In this document: one piece after another, positions 44,462 to 53,819 of the stretch
Layout: each line of letters starts with the position of its first letter
Position numbering within the stretch: position 1 is the stretch's first letter
Assembly (NCBI GenBank): GCA_958296065.1
Contig: CATQHX010000005.1
Location: forward strand, 33,807-97,806
From: Vicinamibacterales bacterium
GTDB taxonomy: Bacteria > Acidobacteriota > Vicinamibacteria > Vicinamibacterales > UBA8438
Direction of reading: 5' to 3'
Length of the DNA stretch: 64,000 nucleotides
Made by a program: the position numbers and the translations under genes
Notes under the pieces: generated by a model
The model's database searches: none
Told to the model about the DNA's origin: nothing
The model's input: the letters and a program-made list of their open reading frames with translations, nothing else

Positions 44462-46651
44462 TCAGCCTGCCGCGATGAGCTGGCGGTAAGGCCCGGGCTC
44501 CGCCTTCATTGCGTCGTGGGTTCCCCGCTGAACCACTCGGCCATGATCGAGAACGACGATCTCGTCGCAGTCCCGGATCGTGCTGAGTCGATGGGCGACA
44601 ATCAGACAGGTGCAACCGCGGCGCCTCAGGTTGTCGTCAATCGACGCTTCGGTCGTCGGGTCCAATGCACTCGTCGCCTCGTCCAGCACGAGGACGACCG
44701 GATTCGTCACCAGCGCTCGGGCAATTTCGAGTCTCTGGCGCTGTCCGCCACTGAAGTTGCGGCCACCCTCCTCCACTCTGCTGTGATACTGCCCCGGTCG
44801 AGCCGAGATCTCATCGTGAACGCAGGCGTCCGTCGCCGCGCGCACCATGTCGGATTCGGCAACGGTGGTATCCCAAAGCGTCAGGTTGTCGCAGACGGAA
44901 CCCTCGAACAGAAACACATCCTGATCGACCACTGAGAACGAAGTCGTCATCAATCGACGAGGCACGTCCTGCCGCGGACGGCCGTCGAACAGCACTTCAC
45001 CGCTCCAGGGGCTGTACAGGCCGCACACCAGCCTCGCGATCGTGCTCTTGCCGCAGCCGGATCCGCCGACCAGCGCGACGCGGCTGCCCGGACGAAGCGA
45101 CAGGCTGAAGTTATCGATTAGAGGCGGATCGAGTGGGCTGTAGCCGAAAGTGACGTTCCGCAGCTCCAGATAGCCCGACAGCTTCGGAGCGGCCGCCGAA
45201 TCGTCTTCTTCGTCACTCTGCGTCGGTGACATCTCCGCCGGAGCCGACAACACATCGTCGAGTCGGGCTATGTCTCCGTTCACTTCCTGCAGCGTGCTTC
45301 CGAGGTCGACCATCTTGTTCACCGGCGTGATGAAACCCAGCATGAGCGCCTGAAACGCAACCAGCATCCCCATGCTGACTGCACCGTCCATGACCCGCAA
45401 CCCACCCAGCCCGAGGATCAGCGCCGTACTGACGGGCATGAGGAAGCGCGGCACCGCCGCCAGTATCTCGGTCTGTACCTTCAGGCGCTGCTCGGTCCCT
45501 ACCGCCTTGGCCTGATAGCCCGACCAACGGGAGAAAAAATCGGACTCCGCGCCCATTGCCTTGAGAGTCTCCATGCTCTGCAGCCCCGCCATCGCAGTTC
45601 CGAGCAACCGTCCCTGGTCATGGAGAAGCTGCTGGTTCAGGTCGACTCTCTTTCCGGAGAAGTACTTCAGTGCGATCACGTTGAGCACCGCAGTCGATAT
45701 CGCGACGACGCTGAGAACACGGTCGTATCTCCACATGAACCCCGCATAGAACACCGCCATGCACATGCTGATCGACGAAGCCGCGAGCTCTCCGGACAGC
45801 AAGTGGGCAATGCGATCGTTGATGGCGACGCGCGAACCGATATCGCCGGCGAAGCGCTGCGTGAAGAACCGCATCGGCAAGTGCAGGATGTGCCACAGGA
45901 ACCGACTGGACGTCGCCACCGCGAACCTGGTCTCAAGACGCAGCAAGTAGCGGTACTGCAACCATGTAAGGGCGCCTGTCGCCGCAATGGCCGCCACCAT
46001 CGCCAGAAACAGGGGCTTCGCCAAGTCCCAGGCCTGACGTACCAGCACATCGTCGACGAACAGGCGGGAAAAGGTCGGAATCACCAGGCCAGGCACAACC
46101 AGCAGGAGACCGGCTCCGATCACATAGGCCAGCGCGGAGTAAGAGCCCGCCAGTCGCGAACGCAGGGCCGCCGTGAGCCGGCGCTTGACGCCGCCCCGCT
46201 CGAAGTCGCGCTCGGGTTCGAAGGTCAGCGCCACGCCGGTAAAGGCCTCATCGAACTCCTGCTCGGTGACGACACGCGGCCCGGCCGCCGGATCGTTCAG
46301 ATAGACCTGGGCACGACGGAAACCCTCCAGCACCAGGAAGTGATTGAAGTTCCAATGAATCACCATGGGCAGAGGCAGATCCGTCAGAGTCGATGGTTCA
46401 CGGCGATAGCCGCGCGCCGCGAGTCCGTAGCTGCGGGCTCCCTTCAACAGATTGCTGGCCTTGCTTCCATCGCGCGAGACGCCGCAGGCGACCCGCAGCT
46501 CTTCGAGCGGCACGAAGCGACCGAAGTAGGCCAGCACCATCGCCAGGGCCGCCGCTCCGCACTCGACCGCTTCCATCTGCAGCACGGTCGGCACCCGCAC
46601 GCGGCGCTTGCGTCGACCCATCGACAACCAGCCTATGACCATGTCGAGCAT
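44462..46651 (-). CDS. C39-peptidase ABC exporter (PCAT) of NHLM type
   Basis: A 729-aa protein starting at MLDMVIGW (AGGAG about 9 bases upstream); the frame is open to 46894 but would overlap the HlyD gene. Residues 1-140 are a C39 cysteine peptidase with an intact triad: Cys31 in QMEAVECGAAAL, His104 in NFNHFLVLEG and Asp120 in LNDPAAGP. It is followed by a six-helix exporter domain (FTQRFAGDIGSRVAINDRIA) and an ATPase (Walker A VGGSGCGKSTIARL, signature FSGGQRQRLEIARAL, Walker B VVLVLDEATSALD, IVAHRLSTIRD). Such PCATs remove a leader after a double glycine while exporting the core peptide, which fits the Gly-Gly motifs of the two precursors here. Confidence 0.93.
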   Translation of the reverse strand: MLDMVIGWLSMGRRKRRVRVPTVLQMEAVECGAAALAMVLAYFGRFVPLEELRVACGVSRDGSKASNLLKGARSYGLAARGYRREPSTLTDLPLPMVIHWNFNHFLVLEGFRRAQVYLNDPAAGPRVVTEQEFDEAFTGVALTFEPERDFERGGVKRRLTAALRSRLAGSYSALAYVIGAGLLLVVPGLVIPTFSRLFVDDVLVRQAWDLAKPLFLAMVAAIAATGALTWLQYRYLLRLETRFAVATSSRFLWHILHLPMRFFTQRFAGDIGSRVAINDRIAHLLSGELAASSISMCMAVFYAGFMWRYDRVLSVVAISTAVLNVIALKYFSGKRVDLNQQLLHDQGRLLGTAMAGLQSMETLKAMGAESDFFSRWSGYQAKAVGTEQRLKVQTEILAAVPRFLMPVSTALILGLGGLRVMDGAVSMGMLVAFQALMLGFITPVNKMVDLGSTLQEVNGDIARLDDVLSAPAEMSPTQSDEEDDSAAAPKLSGYLELRNVTFGYSPLDPPLIDNFSLSLRPGSRVALVGGSGCGKSTIARLVCGLYSPWSGEVLFDGRPRQDVPRRLMTTSFSVVDQDVFLFEGSVCDNLTLWDTTVAESDMVRAATDACVHDEISARPGQYHSRVEEGGRNFSGGQRQRLEIARALVTNPVVLVLDEATSALDPTTEASIDDNLRRRGCTCLIVAHRLSTIRDCDEIVVLDHGRVVQRGTHDAMKAEPGPYRQLIAAG

Positions 46652-46764
46652 TTTCCTGGACTCCTGGCAGTCCGTGGTGATCCCAGCGTCGCACCGAGAG
46701 GAGCAACGCAGTCCACGCGGGATGCATCGCAGTTCGAGTGCAGCGGGGCTCTTGCCACGGACTC

Positions 46765-48030
46765 CTAGACGCCGAACTGCTCGCGAAACAACGGAACGAC
46801 CATCTCGATCGGACGTCGCCGTTCCACCGTGATCCTGGCAACGCACAGCGTTCCGGTAAGAATGTCCATGGGAGGCCCCTCCGAGGACGACCATCTGTAG
46901 CCGCTGACGGTAGCGGGATCGAGTTGGAGGTCCGCACGTATCTCGTACGGGGCGTCGCCACGTGACAAGGCGGCGACGAGCTCGGGATTTCTCAGGGTGC
47001 GTTGAATGGCTCGCGACGTAGTTGGAAAGTCCGAGACATAGGTCACGGTCCCGATCATGTATCCGTGCTCTTCCGGAGCCACGGACGCCGGAGCAATTCG
47101 CACCTCCATGCCGGTGCGAATCCGTTTCCCGTGTGCGGACGGGACGTAGATGACCGCCTCGAGTCCCTTGACGGTGCGTCCGGTCCGGTCGAGACGAAGC
47201 AACGGCTGCCCCGCGGCAACGACATCGCCCTTCTCGGTCATGATCTCGATGATGCGGCCGTTGAAGGTCGAAACGATTTCGGACATGTCCTTCATCTCGC
47301 GTTCGAGTTGCTCCAGTTCCGCCATCGCCTTGGAGATCTGATGCTCGCTTGCCTGCAGGGTTCGCTCGTTCCGTGCCTCCATCGCCAATTGCTGGAGTCG
47401 CAGCTCCGCAAGTTGCTGGCGATTGGAACGCAACCTTTCCTCCGTGGCGTGCATCTGTTGCCGGCTGTTGATGACGGTCTGCCGCGTCAACCGACCCTGG
47501 TCCACGAGTTGCTGCTGCGCGGCAACCTTCTCCCGCTGCCAGCGGACGCTGGCGACTGCGGCTGCGATGGACTGGTCGAGCCCTTCCCGCCGCTCGCTCA
47601 ACTGGGCGAGTTGCAGTACCGTTTCCTCTTCCGAATGCGTTGTCACCATGCGGTGCTCCACACGCAGATTCTCGAGGGCGAGACGCACCTGCCTGATCTG
47701 GTTGAGCACCCCCGGTTGAGCGACCCGCGCAACGACCTGCCCTTCCCGGACTATGTCACCGACATTGACCGCCACGTCGGTGATGCGGCCCCCGGCACCA
47801 GCCGCGATTTCGAGCACTCCGCCGCTCTTGAGCAGGATGCCCTGGCCGGCAACCCTGGAGGGGATGCTCCCTTCGAACCCCCAAAGAACCGCCGACCCCA
47901 CCAGGAAACCAAGCGCGACCAGGGCAATCCATCCACGCAGGCGCGTCACCTGCAACAACTTGTCGAGCTGCTCCGGCGATGCGAGCCGATCGAGCGACGC
48001 TCTCCTAAACACACCTTCGTCTTCCTTCAT
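46765..48030 (-). CDS. HlyD-type membrane fusion protein (NHLM system)
   Basis: A 421-aa periplasmic adaptor. One membrane helix (LRGWIALVALGFLVGSAVLW) is followed by a lipoyl-like half (GGRITDVAVNVGDIVREGQV), a long coiled coil (about residues 120-240: NLRVEHRMVTTHSEEETVLQ to ISKAMAELEQLEREMKDMSE), the second half lipoyl (GRIIEIMTEKGDVVAAGQPL) and a beta-barrel end. It connects the ABC exporter to the outer-membrane channel. The start overlaps the stop of the TolC-like gene (ATGA at 48027-48030). The gap to the PCAT start is 113 bp, the only sizeable gap in the operon. Confidence 0.9.
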   Translation of the reverse strand: MKEDEGVFRRASLDRLASPEQLDKLLQVTRLRGWIALVALGFLVGSAVLWGFEGSIPSRVAGQGILLKSGGVLEIAAGAGGRITDVAVNVGDIVREGQVVARVAQPGVLNQIRQVRLALENLRVEHRMVTTHSEEETVLQLAQLSERREGLDQSIAAAVASVRWQREKVAAQQQLVDQGRLTRQTVINSRQQMHATEERLRSNRQQLAELRLQQLAMEARNERTLQASEHQISKAMAELEQLEREMKDMSEIVSTFNGRIIEIMTEKGDVVAAGQPLLRLDRTGRTVKGLEAVIYVPSAHGKRIRTGMEVRIAPASVAPEEHGYMIGTVTYVSDFPTTSRAIQRTLRNPELVAALSRGDAPYEIRADLQLDPATVSGYRWSSSEGPPMDILTGTLCVARITVERRRPIEMVVPLFREQFGV

Positions 48031-49631
48031 GGCTTGCGCTCCTCGAAAACGAACGAAGTCATCGTATTCGGGACTACCGAGACGACGTCCCCAGTGGTTT
48101 CCAGCAGGGTCGCGGTCTCGAACCTGAGACGTACCAGCGCGGCGGCAAACCGGAACTGCGCATTGGTTCGGCGAAGACGGGCGTTGGTCAAGGAGTCCTC
48201 AGCCAGGATCGCGTCGAACAGGGTTGCGAGCCCCAATCGGAACTTTTCCTGCTCCGTCACTACGGAGCGCTCGGACAGGCGCACCGCTTCGCGGGCGGCC
48301 ACGGCTTCCCGCGCCGCGTTGTCGAGCCGTTCCATCGCAACCCGCACATTCGCCTCGATCCTGCGGACGAGATCGTCGGCTGCGACGGCCGCCGTCCGCT
48401 CCAAGGCCGCGGCGCGACGCGCCCTGCCCCGCACTGCATGGTTGGTAGCCAGCGGCTCGTACTGGATCTGAAACAGACCGTTGGCCCCGCCGGAGGCCCG
48501 TCGCAACGAGGACAGGGCGTCCGCCCCCGGCCTCGGGGAGACCCGCATGTAACCGATTCGCGCGAGCACATCCCAGCGGGAACGTAAGTCCTGAAGCGTG
48601 CCCTCCCAGGCCAGGCGCGCCCCCTCACGGCGGGCCCGCAACCCGGCGAGGTCGCGGCGAGCCGCCAGCGCCATCCGGACCATTTCGGCGCGCACGGCCG
48701 TGGTGAACGGCACCCGGGAATCGGCACCCGTCTCGGGAAACGCGGTCAGCGGTGGGCCTAACGCCGGAATGGCGTCGGCTCCGAGCCCCATCGCAACCCC
48801 GAGCGCGTGCCGCGCATCCAGAAGCGACTGACGCGCAGCGGTGACCACGGTCTGCTTCTGAGCGAGGTTGGCGGCCATGAGGTCCAGGTCGGACATGGGA
48901 CGCTCGTCCGCGCGAATCAGAACCTCCGTCTCCTCGACCAGGCGTCGCGCGCGGTCCGCCGATTCGACGTGGGTCTTCCACTGCTCGTACGCCGCCAGAT
49001 AGAGCCAGTACGCGTGGACCGCGTCGTGCACCGCGCGCGCCACGATATGGTCCCGCTCGAACCGGCTGGCCGCGTAGGACTCCTGCGCCGCGCGTTCCGC
49101 GCCGGCCACCGCCCCGCCGCCGCGTCCACCCGCCAGCGGCACCAACAAGGAAACCAGCGACCGGGCCTGATCGGCCCACACGCTGCCGGCGCCGCTCCTT
49201 ACACGACCGAACGACAGGTCCGTCGACACCACTATCCCGGAGCGGAAGCTCTTCGTCGCGGATGTCAGTGTCTCGACGCTCTCCGTCACGAAGAGGCCGT
49301 TGCTCCCACCCACGAGGGGCAGGACATCGCGACTACCCCGCACACCGGCGCTTACCTCCACGTCGAACGGACTGGCGGCCACCAGGCGAGCTCCGGCCTC
49401 CGCTTCGACAGCGAGGCGTCCGATCTCGATGTCCGGACTGTTGGTCAGGACCGCGTCCACGACATCTTCGAGCTCGACGGCGCCGCCGCCCGGCACCTGT
49501 GCACGGGCCGTGGCAGCCAGCACCAACGCCAGGAACACGTAGCCACATCGCGTGCGGCAACGATACGAACATGACGTCGGGCTCGAGCGACGCGACGGAA
49601 GAGGCTTCGATTGCATGTGCTGGAGGTCCAT
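48027..49631 (-). CDS. TolC-family outer-membrane efflux protein
   Basis: A 534-aa protein. The N-terminal signal (CGYVFLALVLAATARAQVPG) is preceded by a 25-residue extension if the ATG at 49631 is used; ATG 49616 is an alternative. The body has the two helical repeats of TolC-type channels: VLTNSPDIEIGRLAVEAEAG, HDAVHAYWLYLAAYEQWKTH, ADERPMSDLDLMAANLAQKQ in the first and AALERTAAVAADDLVRRIEA, VAAREAVRLSERSVVTEQEK, FRLGLATLFDAILAEDSLTN in the second. It is the first gene of the minus-strand operon and would give the outer-membrane exit for the processed peptide, making the export route tripartite. Confidence 0.9.
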   Translation of the reverse strand: MDLQHMQSKPLPSRRSSPTSCSYRCRTRCGYVFLALVLAATARAQVPGGGAVELEDVVDAVLTNSPDIEIGRLAVEAEAGARLVAASPFDVEVSAGVRGSRDVLPLVGGSNGLFVTESVETLTSATKSFRSGIVVSTDLSFGRVRSGAGSVWADQARSLVSLLVPLAGGRGGGAVAGAERAAQESYAASRFERDHIVARAVHDAVHAYWLYLAAYEQWKTHVESADRARRLVEETEVLIRADERPMSDLDLMAANLAQKQTVVTAARQSLLDARHALGVAMGLGADAIPALGPPLTAFPETGADSRVPFTTAVRAEMVRMALAARRDLAGLRARREGARLAWEGTLQDLRSRWDVLARIGYMRVSPRPGADALSSLRRASGGANGLFQIQYEPLATNHAVRGRARRAAALERTAAVAADDLVRRIEANVRVAMERLDNAAREAVAAREAVRLSERSVVTEQEKFRLGLATLFDAILAEDSLTNARLRRTNAQFRFAAALVRLRFETATLLETTGDVVSVVPNTMTSFVFEERKP

Positions 49632-50275
49632 CCCTTGCGCCAGAGTTCAGCAGCGCGCGTCGCCAAGCAGATACAAATTGCGTGCCACCTGCAGCGGCAC
49701 GTCCTCCAGTCCGGAAACGGTAGCGAGCGGTTGGGACGGCGCCTCGCAATGGCAAGGGCGACGCACCCAACGACCCGGATCCAACGACATCCCGTGAGGG
49801 ATCGAGTGGTTCGCGTCCGCATCCCCGCGCCGGCAACGGCCCCGCGCGCGCCGGGCAGGGCAACCATCGGTGACACGCATGTACCGGCACCGACAGGCTC
49901 GCGCCGTGGCCGTGTCGCGAAGGGATCGCCATGGATGAACCCGGAAGAACCCGACGATCCGCCGCGCCGGCGGGATTCGTGCGCACCCCGGGTTGCGTGT
50001 CGACGCATCGATAACGGTCGCCGGGTTCCCCTCGGTTGTTTCCGCCAACCACGGGCGTGCCTGCCTCCGCCGTCACGAAACGCGTCAACCGGGTTTGTCG
50101 GAGAACGCTCGAGGACCGTGACCCGTGTCAGTTCCTTTTCGCACTTCGACTCCGACGCGCGCGGGCACTTGCCGGCAGCCGCGCATGGCACGCGGATTGC
50201 TCCGGAACAGGTCGTCCTGAGACACGCAGCGAGCGCGTCTCGCCACGTCAATCACACCGCACGGAGGGAATCGAG
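49632..50275. promoter_or_regulatory. divergent promoter region of the RiPP locus
   Basis: A 644-base gap separates the starts of the two divergent operons. I find no convincing gene, RNA or terminator in it; the open frames are arginine/proline-rich and look non-coding. It must hold both promoters, and its length leaves room for operators or an unannotated small RNA. I could not pick out reliable -35/-10 boxes. Confidence 0.5.
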
Positions 50276-50581
50276 ATGACGAGTACCACGGACAACGGCA
50301 AGGTGCAGGAACTGCTGGCCCGTAGCGCAGTGGACAACGACTTCCGCACCGCACTGCTGACCGATCCCCGCACCGCTCTCGAACAGGCGGCCGGAAAGCA
50401 GATCCCGGAGAACCTGCGCGTGAAATTCATCGAGAAGGATGCCGACTGCGACGCGATGTTCGTGCTGCCGGATCCGGTGACCGGCGACGAGCTGACCCCC
50501 GAGCAGCTCGAAGCGGTCGCCGGCGGCTGCGAGGGAGGCATCGAGGTCGGCGACGTCAACATCTGCTGGTTCTCCTTCTAG
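50276..50581 (+). CDS. NHLP-leader RiPP precursor peptide (precursor A)
   Basis: A 101-aa peptide. GGAGG lies 8 bases before the ATG. Residues 1-84 are a leader of the nitrile-hydratase-like (NHLP) class: VQELLARSAVDNDFRTALLT, DPRTALEQAAGKQIPENLRV, KFIEKDADCDAMFVLPDP, GDELTPEQLEAVAGG. The double glycine after EAVA marks the expected C39 cleavage site. The core would be CEGGIEVGDVNICWFSF (17 residues), with two cysteines but only one serine and no threonine, so LanM could make at most one lanthionine ring; the other cysteine would stay free, pair or be modified otherwise. Trp and two Phe near the C-terminus are possible sites for aromatic modification. It is followed 22 bp later by lanM. Confidence 0.88.
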   Translation: MTSTTDNGKVQELLARSAVDNDFRTALLTDPRTALEQAAGKQIPENLRVKFIEKDADCDAMFVLPDPVTGDELTPEQLEAVAGGCEGGIEVGDVNICWFSF

Positions 50582-50603
50582 GACGCACCAGCGGGAACGA
50601 CCG

Positions 50604-53600
50604 ATGGCGTTTCGATCCTCGGACCTGCGTTGGATAGTGGAGGAATCGATGACGCTGTCGGAACGCCCGGGCACCGCCGTCCTTCCCGGCGGCACCGGCC
50701 GGACTACCGGTGTCGCCGGGACTCGTTTGCGCAAGTGGCGGAACCGCGTCGCGAACGGCGACCCACCGCGGTTCGACAGACGCCTGCGTTGGGACGGACT
50801 GGATATCGACTCCGCGCTCCGTGTGCTGGGACCTGTCCGGCTGCAAGATACGGGAACCCTGCCAGGCTGGGCCCGTTTTCTCGACGCGGCGCTCTCCGAT
50901 CCAGGCGCCGCCGAGGAGCCCGCCGGGGAAGTCTTCGATGCGGACGCCCCGCAACCCTTCGAGAACCTGCTGTGGCGGTTTGTTCCCGCGGCGGCGCGCC
51001 GCATGTACGCCCGCCTCGGACGCTGTCGGGCTCGCCTCGCGCCCGCTGCGGTACTCGACCTGGAACGCGGTCTCCTCACCAGACTCTGCCGAACCGCGGC
51101 ACGCACGCTCTGTGCCGAATTCGACGCCTTCCGCGCCGCACATTCCAAGTGCTTCGCTGGCGACATGCGTGATGCGGCGACGCTCGGCCGCGGGGACTAC
51201 CGCAGCTTCCTCCACACGCTGGACGGCGAGGCACTCCTGCCGTGGCTGTTGCGGTACCCGATGCTCGCCAGACTGCTGGCCACGTGTTGCCAACAGTGGA
51301 TCGCATCCACCGCCGATCTGGTGTGGCGGCTCGATCGTGACGCGGAGGCCATCCGCAGCGCCTTCGGGGTTCCGGATCGCACGTTGCGAATCGCACGCGT
51401 GACTCCGGACCTGTCCGACCCGCATCGAGACGGCCGAACGGTTTGCCTCCTGCGGTTCGAATCCGGGGCCGGACTCGTGTACAAGCCGCGGCCACTCGCC
51501 CTCGATCGACAATTTGCGGATCTGCTCGCCGAGCTCGCACGGACGTGTGGGAGGTCCGCAACGAAACCGCTGACGGTTCTCGACCGCGGGGACTACGGCT
51601 GGGTCGAGCTCGTTGAAGCAATGCCGTGCACCTGCCGCGCAGCCGTGGAACGCTTCTATCTTCGCGCCGGAATGCTCACCTGCCTCGTCTATGCGCTCGG
51701 CGGTTCCGATCTTCACGCGGGCAACGTGATCGCCTCGGGAGAGTATCCGGTTCCGATTGACCTCGAATGCATCGTGGGCGCGCCGCTGGCCGGTACGCGA
51801 CGACGAGACGGTACCGGACGGTTCCCCGGCGATTCCCCGGCCGGAAGCGTATTCCGCACCGGCATGCCGCCGACCACTCGTCGCGGTGCCGACGGTGTCT
51901 TTCAGATCGTCGGCGGTCTGGCGGATCCGGATTGCCGCCGGATGCCCCGGCAACCGACCACGCACACGAACACCGACTGGATGGCTTGGCAAGGAGCCAG
52001 CGCCCCACGCGATACCGACCGGAACCTGCCGGTGATGGATGAGCGCCCGCAGCCTGCATCGAGCTACGTGGATCAACTTCTGGAGGGCTTCCGCCTGATG
52101 TACGACGCCCTCAGCCGAGACCGGCTCCGGCTTCGATCCACACGGAGCCTCCGCCGGCTCGAACGTGAGGAATTTCGGGTACTGATCCGGGACACGCGCT
52201 GCTACGCGGCACTTCTCGAGAGCGCCCTCGCCCCGCAGCACTTGACGTCGGGCGCCGACTGGAGCATCGCGCTGGACGTCCTTACCGCGCCGAGTCTCGC
52301 CGCAACCGAGCGCCCTTCTTGCTGGGCCACGCGAATCGCCGAGCGGATCGAGCTGGAACGGCTTGACATCCCGTTGTTCTCCGGCAGCCGCATCGGCCGA
52401 ACATGCCGGTCCGCGGCGGGAGCACAACTCGAACAACGTCTCGCGGACGCGGGATGGTCGCCGTGCACGCGTCTCGCACTGCTGAATTCCCAGGACCTGC
52501 AGCAGCAGCTCGACCTGCTTCGGATGTCCTTCTCGATTGCCGACGTCAAGCGTCGCCACAGAAACCGGCGGGCGCAAGCCATGCGTCGCCTCCGGCCGGA
52601 ACGGATAGCACGGGAGCATGTTCTGGTGGAGGTCCACGCGATCGTCGATCTGCTGAAACGGCTCGCCATCGACGACGGCGAATCCATCACCTGGCTCGGC
52701 CTGGGCGGACCGTCCTCGGACGCGCCGACTCTCGAACCCGTTGGAATCAGTTTATTCAGCGGAACATCGGGAATCGCCCTGTTCCTGGTCATGGTCGCCG
52801 CTGTCTCGAACTGCCGCAGCGCACACGAGCTCGCGGCCCGCATCCTCGATCCGTTGTGTCGACAACTCCGGGACCGTCCGCAGCGGCTCGCCTTGGCATC
52901 GAGAATGGGAATCGGGGGCGCGGTCGGCTGCGGCGGACTCGTCTACGCCCTGGCGCGCGCGGGCAGCGTGCTCGGCAACCCCGACTACCTCACGGCCGGG
53001 CGAGCGGCAGCCAGTACCATCAATCGGAGCACGATTGCGAAGGAGGAAGCGCTCGACGTGATGTCCGGTGCGGCCGGTGCGCTGCTGGGGCTGCTCTGCC
53101 TCCACGAGGCGACCGGCGACGATGCGGCGCTGCGAAGAGCCGTCAGGTGCGGCGAACACCTTCTCGAACGCCGCGTTTGCGATCCGCTGACCGGCCTCCG
53201 CGCCTGGACTTCGTCGCGCGATCGTCTCGCCGCCGGATTCGCGCACGGGACGAGTGGAATCGCATGCGCCCTGAAACGACTTGCCGAGGTGTCCGGAAGG
53301 GACGAGTTCCAACAGGCCGCGACCGAGGCTTGGGCATTCGGACGTCGGGGCCCGGGACGGGGGCATTCGGTCCAGGCGGAACATCGTCCCGAGGCGCCTG
53401 ACTCGTCCGACCACTGGAGCAGGTCATGGTGCCGTGGCGCGTCAGGCATCGGGCTGGCACGGCTGGACCGTCTCGACGACAGCGATCCGGAGGCGCTCGC
53501 CGAGATCGAGGCCGCTCTCGAATCAATACCGCGTGTCGAGGCCTCCGAACCGGACGGCCTGTGCTGCGGACGTATGGGACAAGCGGACTTTCTGCTCTCC

Positions 53601-53813
53601 GCCGGCCGACGCCTCGGAAGGCAGCGTCTCTGCAACACGGCGGCGATCATCGGCCGCCAGACTCTGACGAGAGCCCTCAATGAGGGCCGTTTCGCCAGCG
53701 GCACGGACGAGGGTTTCCGGCCCGGCCTCTTTCAGGGCGTCTCGGGGATCGGCTACGAGCTGCTGCGGTTGCAAGCGCCGGACACCGTGCCGTCCGTGCT
53801 CCTGTGGGAGTGA
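50604..53813 (+). CDS. lanM: class II lanthipeptide synthetase LanM, CCG type
   Basis: A 1069-aa bifunctional enzyme. The N-terminal dehydratase (DUF4135) shows FESGAGLVYKPRPLALDRQF, LDRGDYGWVELVEAM and the kinase-like GGSDLHAGNVIASGEYPVPI followed by DLE (around residues 366-388), which phosphorylate and eliminate Ser/Thr. The LanC-like cyclase starts near residue 713 (GISLFSGTSGIALFL) and has FAHGTSGIACAL (about 878), WCRGASGIGLARL (about 941) and LCCGRMGQADF (about 986). The last motif is CCG instead of CHG, so the zinc would be held by three cysteines, as in ProcM-like synthetases that act on diverse substrates. It is the second gene of the operon; length is normal for LanM. Confidence 0.95.
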   Translation: MAFRSSDLRWIVEESMTLSERPGTAVLPGGTGRTTGVAGTRLRKWRNRVANGDPPRFDRRLRWDGLDIDSALRVLGPVRLQDTGTLPGWARFLDAALSDPGAAEEPAGEVFDADAPQPFENLLWRFVPAAARRMYARLGRCRARLAPAAVLDLERGLLTRLCRTAARTLCAEFDAFRAAHSKCFAGDMRDAATLGRGDYRSFLHTLDGEALLPWLLRYPMLARLLATCCQQWIASTADLVWRLDRDAEAIRSAFGVPDRTLRIARVTPDLSDPHRDGRTVCLLRFESGAGLVYKPRPLALDRQFADLLAELARTCGRSATKPLTVLDRGDYGWVELVEAMPCTCRAAVERFYLRAGMLTCLVYALGGSDLHAGNVIASGEYPVPIDLECIVGAPLAGTRRRDGTGRFPGDSPAGSVFRTGMPPTTRRGADGVFQIVGGLADPDCRRMPRQPTTHTNTDWMAWQGASAPRDTDRNLPVMDERPQPASSYVDQLLEGFRLMYDALSRDRLRLRSTRSLRRLEREEFRVLIRDTRCYAALLESALAPQHLTSGADWSIALDVLTAPSLAATERPSCWATRIAERIELERLDIPLFSGSRIGRTCRSAAGAQLEQRLADAGWSPCTRLALLNSQDLQQQLDLLRMSFSIADVKRRHRNRRAQAMRRLRPERIAREHVLVEVHAIVDLLKRLAIDDGESITWLGLGGPSSDAPTLEPVGISLFSGTSGIALFLVMVAAVSNCRSAHELAARILDPLCRQLRDRPQRLALASRMGIGGAVGCGGLVYALARAGSVLGNPDYLTAGRAAASTINRSTIAKEEALDVMSGAAGALLGLLCLHEATGDDAALRRAVRCGEHLLERRVCDPLTGLRAWTSSRDRLAAGFAHGTSGIACALKRLAEVSGRDEFQQAATEAWAFGRRGPGRGHSVQAEHRPEAPDSSDHWSRSWCRGASGIGLARLDRLDDSDPEALAEIEAALESIPRVEASEPDGLCCGRMGQADFLLSAGRRLGRQRLCNTAAIIGRQTLTRALNEGRFASGTDEGFRPGLFQGVSGIGYELLRLQAPDTVPSVLLWE

Positions 53814-53819
53814 CTCTCG

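Noticed and set aside
46652..46894. N-terminal extension of the peptidase ABC exporter
   Set aside because: It would overlap the HlyD gene by about 130 bases; the ATG at 46651 has AGGAG upstream and starts directly before the C39 domain.
49611..50279. 222-codon plus-strand frame across the divergent promoter region
   Set aside because: Arginine/histidine-rich with no family signature, no ribosome-binding site, and it overlaps the start of the TolC gene on the other strand.
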